From Dysgonamonadaceae bacterium (GTDB lineage Bacteria > Bacteroidota > Bacteroidia > Bacteroidales > Azobacteroidaceae), in assembly GCA_031289145.1 (NCBI GenBank), contig JAITQA010000169.1:1-36272 (forward strand): DNA of 36,272 nucleotides. The letters run 5' to 3'. The notes beneath the pieces were generated by a model. It did not search any database and was not told the origin of the DNA. It saw nothing but the letters and a program-made list of their open reading frames with translations. This document shows, piece after piece, positions 18,201 to 25,619 of the stretch (position 1 is its first letter; each line of letters starts with the position of its first letter). Position numbers and translations under genes: made by a program.

Positions 18201-18576
18201 AGGAGATATCTACAACCAGACATTGGTGGACAAATTAGAAAATGTAGACCCAAGACTGAACGTCGATAAACGCGCCTTTTATGACCGGTGGAAACAACCC
18301 GGCGACCAGGCTAAATACAAAGGCGCCAGCTATTTTAAAACTGCTACCGGAGCCTCTTCCCGTTTTGTAATGAGAGAGAATACATTGGAGTGTCGTACGA
18401 TTAAAGTGTCATACGAATTGGCAAACAATTGGTTGCATAAAACCATGAAAATTGAAAACTTGATGTTGGCTGCCTATACGGAGGATATTTTCCGCTTCTC
18501 TACAATTAAGCAGGAAAGAGGAACATCATACCCCTTTTCCCGCAAATATTCGTTAGCGCTAACAGTTCATTTTTAG
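15202..18576 (+). CDS. SusC/RagA-type TonB-dependent receptor with N-terminal STN signalling domain
   Basis: The 1124 residues carry an N-terminal signal region, an STN domain (about 33-108, INIKGERMKVEQALDMVKG), a carboxypeptidase-regulatory-like domain (about 130-205, ISGKVVDKSNLPLPGT), a plug (about 210-355) with DASATAIYGARGANGVVVV, and a long beta-barrel ending in the aromatic LALTVHF. The STN domain marks it as a transducing receptor that talks to the FecR protein just upstream. It forms the outer-membrane pore for a nutrient captured by the SusD partner, with energy from TonB-ExbBD. The substrate cannot be read from sequence. It is 28 bases from the susD start. Confidence 0.95.
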   Translation: MNRINVLRTGRILTLLVYLIFFQYICCMAADNKINIKGERMKVEQALDMVKGQTGFYFMYEENSVNKNKLIDLNLSNVEIRQAMDEISRKADFSYEIMENYILIKKRSKSKPTASVGNTKASPEQIEKTEISGKVVDKSNLPLPGTTVRLQGTDIFTTTNAEGKFTLAASDLVASVLEFSFLGMKKQTVRYKGMSMTVTMEEEIAEIQELVVTGIFTKARESYTGAVSTITSDELLRVGNSNVLTQIRNIDPSFNLLENNIYGSDPNRLPDIQMRGSTSLTVGMKELQQDNLSQSNSNLPLFVVDGFTASLQQVIDMDAYLVESITLLKDASATAIYGARGANGVVVVTTKKPADGALRITYKGDLNVEAPDLTSYSLLNAQEKLEYEVFAGIYEQGTPSINQKWRELYQQRYAEVARGVDTYWLKYPVRVGVGNRHSLRFDGGDDKFRYAMNLNYNNVVGAMKGSNRTTVSGSMFLQYRYKNFTFRNELLTTFNQAGNSPYGSFSQYTLLNPYWTPYDEAGNLKKMLENRTSPEVYRQGNPLYDAELPYLNENKYDQFRDNFAMEWRFSPDFTARGRLSITKQTGRSDIYTSAKHSMFEGEDYTGENYARRGSYRYGTDYLFMYEADITINYSKVLQDKHTIYAGMNYSVSEEKTESHTISAEGYTATNMFLLGIANAYEKNGKPVSSEGLSRRLGGLLNVNYTYDKRYFIDISGKMDASSKFGTNKRTAPFWSAGIGWNVHHEKFLSESDLINSLRLRLSYGTTGSQNFSPYQAMTIFHYLPTNYRYWTGFSMVALGNEDLKWQSTGQANMGFDVEFWNKRIRINFDVYNKDTDNMLADINVPTASGFSSYKANIGKVRNRGLELALNAYLLRNREKGITWSIGGNLMHNKNTVLKISDALDALNDEINDNDNVNPSFLVKEGQSLNTIFAVQSLGIDPSTGAEVLLKKDGTKVFGSEWNSNDKVPCGVAEPKIWGTFNTMFRYKNVSFDMVFGYRAGGDIYNQTLVDKLENVDPRLNVDKRAFYDRWKQPGDQAKYKGASYFKTATGASSRFVMRENTLECRTIKVSYELANNWLHKTMKIENLMLAAYTEDIFRFSTIKQERGTSYPFSRKYSLALTVHF

Positions 18577-18604
18577 AATCTTGAATAATTTAAAAAAAGT
18601 ACAC

Positions 18605-20065
18605 ATGAAAAAGTTATTTATATTTCTGTTTATACTTACTTGTCTGGGAATTACCGCATGTAGCGACTGGTTGAACGTCAGCCCCGTGGGAGAGATGAAA
18701 GAAACAGACCTTTACGATACGGAGGATGGTTTCAAAAGCGCTTTGACAGGCGTATATATCTCAATGGCTTCATCTTCCCTTTACGGACAACGCATGACCA
18801 TGGAGATGCCGGAACTGCTGGCACAACACTGGGACGTGGTGTATGCCACTACTTCCGATGCGTATTTGCGCGATTATGATTTTGAGTCGGACGGCGTGAA
18901 GTCCATGGTGAGTGAAGTCTGGAAGTCATATTACAATGCCATTGTTGGCCTGAATAGCTTGCTGAATGCCATCGACGCAAAGAAAGGATTATTCACAAAC
19001 GGCAACTACGAAATGCTCAAAGGAGAAGCTTTGGGATTGCGTGCATTTCTCCATTTCGACATACTGCGTTTCTGGGGGCCGGTACCGACAAATGCAAACG
19101 CTGCTGAAATTACAATACCTTATATGGTAGAAGTGACGAAAGAATTGAATAAACTGAAATCAATCTCGTATGGGGAAGCGCTGGCAAAAATAATTGCCGA
19201 TTTGGATGCGGCGGAAGAGCTGCTGAAGCATGATGACCCTATCCTGACTTATCCCAATGCTATTTTGAATAACGTCGGCGTTACAAGTGGTCCTTACGAT
19301 GAATTCCATTACTTTCGGCAGAACCGTTTCAACTATTATGCCGTAAAAGCTACGAAAGCAAGGTGTTATCAGTGGATTAACGATAAAGGAAGGGCTTTGG
19401 CGTATGCCCAAGAGGTGATTGACGCTGTGTCGTCACAGACAAATGCCAAAGTGTTTCAATTGGCAACAGAAGAGACGGTGGGAGGAAACGCCAACCTTGC
19501 GGCAGATTTGTTGATGACGGTAGAGCACATCTTTGCTGTTCACAATCCCCAACTTTCGAAAATTGTAGAACCGTTTTTCAACTTCGGCAATTGTTACCGG
19601 GACATTCAGGCCATTGAAGATGCCTATGAATATGCCAAAAATTCCAATGATATTCGTTGCAAAGCAGGACGTTACTGGGAGGATCGATTGGTTATCCGAC
19701 GACAGAATCTGTTTAAAAAGTACTATAACCCGGATACCCAGGTTTCACAGACGGTGGTGCCATTGATTCGTTTGTCTGAAATGTATTTCATTGCCATGGA
19801 ATGTGGTAGCTTGCAAGAGGCTAATGCAAAATTCATTGATTTCCGCATTGCACGGATGATGGACGTCGGTTTGGACAACAGTTTACGCTCACGTGATGAT
19901 GTTGACGCCCGTTTAGAGTTGGAATACCGCAAGGACTTCTACGGGGAAGGGCAGATGTTTTATTTTTACAAACAGCACAACAGGCAGACGATTAGCTGGC
20001 CACGTGTGGTCAATAATGTGAAATACAAAATTCCGAAGCCTGAAGAGCAAACCAATTTTGAATAA
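18605..20065 (+). CDS. SusD/RagB-type nutrient-binding lipoprotein
   Basis: The ATG at 18605 gives 486 residues; an in-frame TTG at 18581 is less likely, because the lipoprotein signal MKKLFIFLFILTCLGITAC starts at the ATG. The mature N-terminus SDWLNVSPVGEM and the segments EGEALGLRAFLHFD-like (KGEALGLRAFLHFDILRFWG) and RKDFYGEGQMFYFYK are typical of SusD, an alpha-helical TPR protein on the cell surface. It caps the SusC barrel and binds the ligand. Only the SusC encoded directly upstream is a plausible partner. Confidence 0.95.
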   Translation: MKKLFIFLFILTCLGITACSDWLNVSPVGEMKETDLYDTEDGFKSALTGVYISMASSSLYGQRMTMEMPELLAQHWDVVYATTSDAYLRDYDFESDGVKSMVSEVWKSYYNAIVGLNSLLNAIDAKKGLFTNGNYEMLKGEALGLRAFLHFDILRFWGPVPTNANAAEITIPYMVEVTKELNKLKSISYGEALAKIIADLDAAEELLKHDDPILTYPNAILNNVGVTSGPYDEFHYFRQNRFNYYAVKATKARCYQWINDKGRALAYAQEVIDAVSSQTNAKVFQLATEETVGGNANLAADLLMTVEHIFAVHNPQLSKIVEPFFNFGNCYRDIQAIEDAYEYAKNSNDIRCKAGRYWEDRLVIRRQNLFKKYYNPDTQVSQTVVPLIRLSEMYFIAMECGSLQEANAKFIDFRIARMMDVGLDNSLRSRDDVDARLELEYRKDFYGEGQMFYFYKQHNRQTISWPRVVNNVKYKIPKPEEQTNFE

Positions 20066-20083
20066 GCTATAATAATTGAAATT

Positions 20084-20854
20084 ATGAACAGAGTTGTAAT
20101 ATATATCACTTTATGTATGTCCTTTTTAGCGGCATGCAGCGAAAATGAGGTTCCCGGTTATACCGGCGACGATGCGCTCTATTTTTACCGGGGCGCTTAC
20201 GGTAATGTGAATGTCTATCAGCGAGACAGTATTTTCTTCTCATTCCTGACGCAGGGTGGACTGAAACAGCGCGATACCCTTTATATTGATGTGCGCACAA
20301 TGGGCATGCCTCAAAACCGGGAGAGGCAAATAGCGATTGAACAGATTAATACCGACAAGGAGGCGACTGCACAAGTGGGCGTACATTATGTCGATTTTCG
20401 TGATGAAGAGATGCGGCGGCTTTTGATAATACCGGCCAATGCAGTCAGATACATGATGCCGGTGATTGTGTTGCGCGATGCAAGTTTGCAGCGTGAAATG
20501 GTGAGTTTGCAGATTAAGATTATCGAAAACGAAGATTTCAGGGTGGGTATTGACAAACAATCAACTTTCATTCTGAAACTTTCCGACCAACTGTTGCCGT
20601 CGACTCATTGGCAACCCGGCTCTTCGAGTGGTTGGGCTACTGTTTTCGGGGCTTACGGTCAGGAAAAACACCGCTTCCTGATAAACTATGTAGGGTTTAC
20701 CGATTTTGATACGGAACCCTCTTCTTATCCGCTTGCCGTGCGAAGATTCCTCAACGAACAAGCCCGGAAAAAGCTATCTGAGTATAACGAAGCAAATTCC
20801 GGGAATGAATTGAAAGAAGCAAACGGTGACAGGGTCGCTTTTCCGGTTATCTAA
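20084..20854 (+). CDS. DUF4843 lipoprotein
   Basis: The 256 residues start with a lipoprotein signal ending in FLAAC and Ser. The body (about 30-165), with ALYFYRGAYGNVN, VRTMGMPQNRERQIAIE and HYVDF, matches the DUF4843 pattern seen behind susD in many Bacteroidota loci. It is predicted to be a beta-rich surface or periplasmic protein and may be an accessory ligand-binding subunit in the place of SusE; its function is not established. It lies 18 bases after susD and 12 bases before the PKD-like gene, well inside the operon. Confidence 0.8.
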   Translation: MNRVVIYITLCMSFLAACSENEVPGYTGDDALYFYRGAYGNVNVYQRDSIFFSFLTQGGLKQRDTLYIDVRTMGMPQNRERQIAIEQINTDKEATAQVGVHYVDFRDEEMRRLLIIPANAVRYMMPVIVLRDASLQREMVSLQIKIIENEDFRVGIDKQSTFILKLSDQLLPSTHWQPGSSSGWATVFGAYGQEKHRFLINYVGFTDFDTEPSSYPLAVRRFLNEQARKKLSEYNEANSGNELKEANGDRVAFPVI

Positions 20855-20866
20855 AACAATACGAAA

Positions 20867-22408
20867 ATGAAATACAATAAATATTTAGCAGTCATTTTGA
20901 CTACAGTCACTTTTCTATACGCCTGTGTAGACGACAAAGGAAACTATGCTTACCTGGATATGGAAGACATTGTTCCGGCGGAAGTGCATAATATTGAGCC
21001 ATCATACACCAAGTACATGATGGACACCTTACATATTAGCCCAAGGCTTGCCGACGGTTCAAACGAGGCGGATTACGATTATCTCTGGTATATTTATTCA
21101 CCGGACATGGCTGTAGATACACTGGGGTATGAAAAAGAACTCTCATATCTCATATCAATTAGTCCCAGAACAAATTACACAATCACTTTCCGGATTACAA
21201 ACAAGCGGACAGGGGTATTCAATTACCATTATTCCGCCTTGAATGTCATAGCGCCTTTCGACGAAGGATGGTACATCACGAAAGATATTGATAATATGAC
21301 GGACATTGATATGGTGAAACCTGACGAAACGGTTCTCAAAGACATCCTGAAAAATATCAATGGCCAGGGCGTGCCGGGCGAAGGGGTTCTTTGCGCCGAT
21401 ACCCGGTACATTTCAGTCATGGTACCGCTTGGAAGCAGTACCGGACAGGATACTATCTTAAAAAATCATAATTGTATCTATCTGATGACTCGTTCCACCG
21501 TGCAATTGTACGACATCGTTGAGATGAAACTATTGAATAAATTCGGGGATTTGTTCATGGAAGCGCCTACAGCCGCACCGCAAGAACTGAGTTGTACGAG
21601 AGACTTCAAAGTGATTGTCAACAACAATGTTCCATACGTGCTTGACACACGCAGCTCTTCCGAGAACATTGGGAAATGGGGAGTTGCGGTTGCCGGCGAT
21701 GCACAGATTGACCCCACCAATATATGCAGAACTTCTCTCGGTTGTTTCTTGGTTTTTGACAAGAATACCAATTCGCTGAAAATGCTCAACACCTTGACCA
21801 ACACTTTCGGCGCCTTGGGCAATGCCGGTCTGTATCCTTGCAACAACATGGACTACAATATGGTTTTCATGCGCGAAAAAGTGGGGATGATGCAAGGAGG
21901 CGTAAGTATTATGAAGAAAAAAAATACGGAAGAGTATTACGGATTCACAATCAAGGGATACAATGGGGGCGGTCTATGGGAAATTCCCGGAATGCCTGCC
22001 ATGCTCTACACAAATCCGATTCAGAACTGCGTCCGTATCCCGGATGGGTCAAAAGTGCTTGATGCCAAGATTTACGGGACACACAATAACATGGATATGA
22101 TTTACTTCTCGAAAGGCGACAACGAAGTGTGGTGCTACAATCTCACCAGCCCCAGGGAGGATAGGATTGTCTCTTTCCCGGCCGGTGAAACGGTGACGTA
22201 TATCAACTCGGTGGTGAAATACATCAATGGAGGCGAGGAGTGGTATTTTGCAGTACTGACCGTCAAGGATGGGAAATGGAAGTTCTATCTCCATAATTTC
22301 CAGCCTTCATCTCAATTAGTTGTTCCGGAACCTGTTGCGGTCTATTCCGGAGAGGGTACTCCCCGTCATGTTCATTACCGGTCATTAACATCTACGACCA
22401 GTTTTTGA
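20867..22408 (+). CDS. PKD-like family lipoprotein
   Basis: The 513 residues begin with a lipoprotein-type signal (VTFLYAC). A PKD-like Ig fold (about 25-130) with YDYLWYIYSP and ISPRTNYTITFRITNKRTG is followed by a large beta-rich region (about 130-505) that may be a propeller. Such proteins are regular partners of SusC/SusD/DUF4843 loci and are thought to be surface-exposed accessory binders. The stop overlaps the next start in a TGATG arrangement, implying translational coupling to the TlpA-like gene. Confidence 0.78.
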   Translation: MKYNKYLAVILTTVTFLYACVDDKGNYAYLDMEDIVPAEVHNIEPSYTKYMMDTLHISPRLADGSNEADYDYLWYIYSPDMAVDTLGYEKELSYLISISPRTNYTITFRITNKRTGVFNYHYSALNVIAPFDEGWYITKDIDNMTDIDMVKPDETVLKDILKNINGQGVPGEGVLCADTRYISVMVPLGSSTGQDTILKNHNCIYLMTRSTVQLYDIVEMKLLNKFGDLFMEAPTAAPQELSCTRDFKVIVNNNVPYVLDTRSSSENIGKWGVAVAGDAQIDPTNICRTSLGCFLVFDKNTNSLKMLNTLTNTFGALGNAGLYPCNNMDYNMVFMREKVGMMQGGVSIMKKKNTEEYYGFTIKGYNGGGLWEIPGMPAMLYTNPIQNCVRIPDGSKVLDAKIYGTHNNMDMIYFSKGDNEVWCYNLTSPREDRIVSFPAGETVTYINSVVKYINGGEEWYFAVLTVKDGKWKFYLHNFQPSSQLVVPEPVAVYSGEGTPRHVHYRSLTSTTSF

Positions 22409-23814
22409 TGTTTCCATCTAAGCACATACTGATGAGAGGCCTATTAATAAATATACTGGCGCTGTTTGTGTTAAGCAACTGCTATGCCGACAATATTTCT
22501 ATTGTAACGGGAACATGGAACAGTGAAAACACAAAAAAAGTGAGCCTGTTCACGGTAGAACGCGGTGTGCTGAAAGAGATTGCATCGTCCGTGTTAACCC
22601 CCGACAACAAGTTCTATTTTGCTTTGGCTCCGGAGCAAGAAGGATTTTATGTAATTGGCATAATGCCGGAAACAGCGACGTACAAACAGGTTTTTTACCT
22701 GAAATCCGGTGACCGGCTGAATGTGATTTTTGAAGGAAAAAGCTACCTGCTGACAGGCGTTAATACGCCGGAAAATAAAGAAATGGAAAAGTGGCATAAT
22801 TATCTGTTCCCGGTCGAAGACAAAGCAAACTATGTCTATGGTAGCAGTACTTATATTGATTTTTTTCCGCTGTTTGAAGAAAAATTGAAAGCTTTGGCAT
22901 TTTACGGGCAAGCACACACGGAGAACCCAACTTTCAACAAGGCTTTTGAGGATTTCAAGCAATTTGACATTCTCCATAAAGCCTTGCGTTTCATCACGAC
23001 GCCACGTTCGATTTATCCTCAGAACGAAGATTTTCCGGAATATTACAAGCATATAGATATAACCGGCCTGACGGCTACCGGAGCTTTGATGCAATATCCT
23101 TATGGAAGAGATATATTGCTGATGATAAGTGCACACTTGGCAAATCTAAATCCCGGCAAATATACCGATGCGCAAAAACGTGAACTTCGCAGCAAGACAG
23201 GTCTGTTGAATGTATATTTGCCCCAAATGGTCAATGACACGATTAAAGGAGAATTTGTTCTTCAAAACATGCACTTCATAAAAACTTATGAAGACTTTCT
23301 TGATTTTGAAAATCAGTACGGCAAATATTTAGTAACCGACGACCAAAAAGCGCGTTTGAAAGATGTGATTGCGACGGTAGTAAAAAACACGAAAGGCGAA
23401 ATTGCAATAGATTTCAGTTTCCCGGATAAAGAAGGTAAAGCAACAGCCTTGTCCGATTTCAAAGGAAAGGTGGTGTATATTGATGTTTGGGCTACGTGGT
23501 GCGGGCCATGTATAAAAGAGATTCCATACATCAAAAATTTGGAAGCGGAATATCATGGGAAAAACATTGTTTTCCTGAGCATTTCGGTGGATAACGAGAA
23601 AGACCGGCAAAAATGGGCGGACTTCATACAAAAAGAGGAACTGAAAGGCATACAATTGTTTGCCGGGTCCAAAAGTAAGGATATCTTAGGCCCCTACAAG
23701 ATAAAAGACATCCCCAGATTTATATTGGTTGGAAAAGACGGGAAACTGATTACGGCAGAAGCGCCACGTCCGTCTTCTTCCGAAATCAGAAGTTTGCTGA
23801 ACATTTCATTTTAA
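22408..23814 (+). CDS. TlpA-type thioredoxin-like protein with N-terminal DUF4369-like region
   Basis: The ATG at 22408 overlaps the previous stop by one base (TGATG) and gives 468 residues; an ATG at 22432 is an alternative. A hydrophobic export signal ends near SNCYA. An N-terminal domain (about 25-330) resembles those fused to Bacteroidota TlpA proteins. The C-terminal thioredoxin fold (about 332-465) carries the active site WCGPC at about 364-368 (codons 23497-23511). It should act as a periplasmic thiol reductase or oxidase, perhaps maintaining locus proteins or reducing the imported ligand. It ends the operon and overlaps the convergent wzi-like gene by 9 bases. Confidence 0.9.
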   Translation: MFPSKHILMRGLLINILALFVLSNCYADNISIVTGTWNSENTKKVSLFTVERGVLKEIASSVLTPDNKFYFALAPEQEGFYVIGIMPETATYKQVFYLKSGDRLNVIFEGKSYLLTGVNTPENKEMEKWHNYLFPVEDKANYVYGSSTYIDFFPLFEEKLKALAFYGQAHTENPTFNKAFEDFKQFDILHKALRFITTPRSIYPQNEDFPEYYKHIDITGLTATGALMQYPYGRDILLMISAHLANLNPGKYTDAQKRELRSKTGLLNVYLPQMVNDTIKGEFVLQNMHFIKTYEDFLDFENQYGKYLVTDDQKARLKDVIATVVKNTKGEIAIDFSFPDKEGKATALSDFKGKVVYIDVWATWCGPCIKEIPYIKNLEAEYHGKNIVFLSISVDNEKDRQKWADFIQKEELKGIQLFAGSKSKDILGPYKIKDIPRFILVGKDGKLITAEAPRPSSSEIRSLLNISF

Positions 23815-25269
23815 ATTGATTATCCCCGATTTGGAAAATTTAAGCGAAGCGCCGGTATTGTCGCCATAGATTTTGCCTTTGTCCAAAGCGAATTGAAGAC
23901 CTATCTTCCATCCGGTAAAATGTTTTGGTTCGTAAAGACATTCTATCAGCGTGGAGAAATTATCTTTCCGATCCAGAAACGGGCTGCTCATGGTTCCCCA
24001 TGATTGCATGGCCGTGAAAAGCATACGGTAAGAAAACGATGGGATTATCTTTCCCTCCAAGCCCAGATGAATGGATTTTATGCGATTATTTTTGAAAGCG
24101 AACGATCCGTCGGCATTGTATTCGGGAGAGGTCAACAGCGGATTACCCAAGCCTCTTCCAAAATACGACCATCCGGTAATATAAGCAAAGTTATTGTAAT
24201 AATTATCGGATCCTCCTCCTCTTACAGGAAGACTTGGGTCGTAACCCAAAAAATGCATCGGCCCGCTCTGATTGGTTGTTTGAAGAAATTCTACCAGCAC
24301 TTTTTGCACATACGGCCAATTAAAAAACGACATTGAGCCACCCCAGATACCATCGCGCCAATTGGCATATTCCACGCCCGACTTGTCTTCGAAATAATGC
24401 TGTTTATACAATGTGGTCTGAAAATCTCCCGTTTGATACGCCAATCCGGCATACATGGTTCCGGCATGATTGCCCAATACATTGATTTGGTCGCCGACAT
24501 TGGCATTTTCATTTCCCTCTTTTCCCAACACAACCCGTATAAAATCCTTGAAGGAGTCCGGCTGATAGCCAAAGTCCTGTGCCGAAGTCCATCCGCCCCA
24601 TTGTACGCCATGTTCTAATCCAAAAGTAAAAGACATCGGAAACTTTTTATGCGAATCTTCCAATTTGAAATACAAAGATTTATGATGCCACAAAACGTCT
24701 TTTACATAGCTTCCGTTTTCTGTTTTTACACGGAGTATATATTCATTATCCAATGATTTACCGACTGCAAAATCTGCTTTGAACTGCAAAAGTCCCTTTG
24801 TAAAAGGAAGCCTTGTAAATTCGGGAATATTGATATTGATTTCCGGAATAGGACGCGCATTGCCGGAATAAAGCAAATCGCCCTGACTTAAACTTTTCGC
24901 TAATGGAGAACGGTTCGGCTCCCGCATCCCAAGCGTCAGGTGTATTTCCCGGAAAGAAACATCGGCAAACAATTGATGCAACCAAGCGGAAGAAGTATGA
25001 TTCGCAGCCGTAATACCATCTATTCCGGCATTGAAAGTTATAGCTTTGCCAAAAGAATGACGCCAAGCCAGATTGCCCCTCAGATAGGCATTATCCGGCT
25101 TCAGGGGAACTATACCATAGGTATTACTTGTTAACCAGAAAGGCGTATAAGCTCCTGCACCGAACGACCCGAAAGCATCTAAACGGTAGTCAATCTTTTC
25201 TTGTGCATGCAATTGCAAAGAAATGAAAAGCAGTAAAGTGTAAGAACTTTTTTTCAGTATTTCACCCAT
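23806..25269 (-). CDS. Wzi-like capsule assembly outer-membrane protein
   Basis: The 487 residues have a signal peptide (YTLLLFISLQLHAQ). The body is rich in alternating beta strands with the family pattern near the N-terminus (FGSFGAGAYTPFWLTSNTYG) and GMREPNRSPLAKSLSQGDLLYSGN, matching the Bacteroidota group of capsule-assembly Wzi proteins. Wzi is an 18-strand outer-membrane barrel lectin that anchors capsular polysaccharide at the surface in enterobacteria; the Bacteroidota homologues are less studied. No capsule synthesis genes adjoin it. It has its own promoter and is divergent from the IgGFc-like gene, with a 350-base gap between them. Confidence 0.8.
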   Translation of the reverse strand: MGEILKKSSYTLLLFISLQLHAQEKIDYRLDAFGSFGAGAYTPFWLTSNTYGIVPLKPDNAYLRGNLAWRHSFGKAITFNAGIDGITAANHTSSAWLHQLFADVSFREIHLTLGMREPNRSPLAKSLSQGDLLYSGNARPIPEININIPEFTRLPFTKGLLQFKADFAVGKSLDNEYILRVKTENGSYVKDVLWHHKSLYFKLEDSHKKFPMSFTFGLEHGVQWGGWTSAQDFGYQPDSFKDFIRVVLGKEGNENANVGDQINVLGNHAGTMYAGLAYQTGDFQTTLYKQHYFEDKSGVEYANWRDGIWGGSMSFFNWPYVQKVLVEFLQTTNQSGPMHFLGYDPSLPVRGGGSDNYYNNFAYITGWSYFGRGLGNPLLTSPEYNADGSFAFKNNRIKSIHLGLEGKIIPSFSYRMLFTAMQSWGTMSSPFLDRKDNFSTLIECLYEPKHFTGWKIGLQFALDKGKIYGDNTGASLKFSKSGIINLK

Positions 25270-25302
25270 TATTGTCTATATCATCTTGTTTTTTTATGGC
25301 GG

Positions 25303-25310
25303 CAAAGATA
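25303..25310 (-). promoter_or_regulatory. -7 element of the wzi-like gene
   Basis: On the minus strand this reads TATCTTTG, a perfect TAnnTTTG, 33 bases upstream of the ATG. The -33 position has only a run of T. Confidence 0.6.
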
Positions 25311-25375
25311 CTACTTTTTATGACACTAAAAAAACATAAGCTATTTGGTGTATGACTTGTTTTTTTATAATATGT

Positions 25376-25438
25376 CAAAATACAAATTATTATTTCCAAT
25401 CTATCAAAAAGCCGCAATACATAGACAAAATACAAATT
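25376..25438. repeat. 13-bp direct repeat spaced 50 bp in the wzi/IgGFc divergent gap
   Basis: CAAAATACAAATT occurs identically at 25376-25388 and 25426-25438. The rest of the 350-base gap (25270-25619) is AT-rich and holds the two divergent promoters but no gene. The copies sit between the promoters, so they could be operator sites for either gene. Confidence 0.5.
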
Positions 25439-25487
25439 TTTGTGTGAATGTATTTGTAAATATTCTTTCCGTTTTTCCCGAAAATGT

Positions 25488-25519
25488 CTTGGAATAAAGT
25501 GTTTTTGAATATACTTTTG
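25488..25519 (+). promoter_or_regulatory. Promoter of the IgGFc-like operon
   Basis: CTTG at 25488-25491, 20 bases, then TACTTTTG at 25512-25519 fits TTTG-N20-TAnnTTTG with one mismatch. The predicted leader is about 95 bases. Confidence 0.55.
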
Positions 25520-25619
25520 TAAAATAAAATTTTATGACTATTGTCTTGCAAACATCAAAGGAATGGTGTCTATCATAGAATCAAAACTACAGAACTAATT
25601 ATAAAATATAGAATATAAA

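Noticed and set aside
25270-25619. CRISPR-like array because of the repeated 13-mer
   Set aside because: Only two copies at 50-bp spacing, AT-rich and without cas genes; it is better viewed as a pair of regulatory sites.
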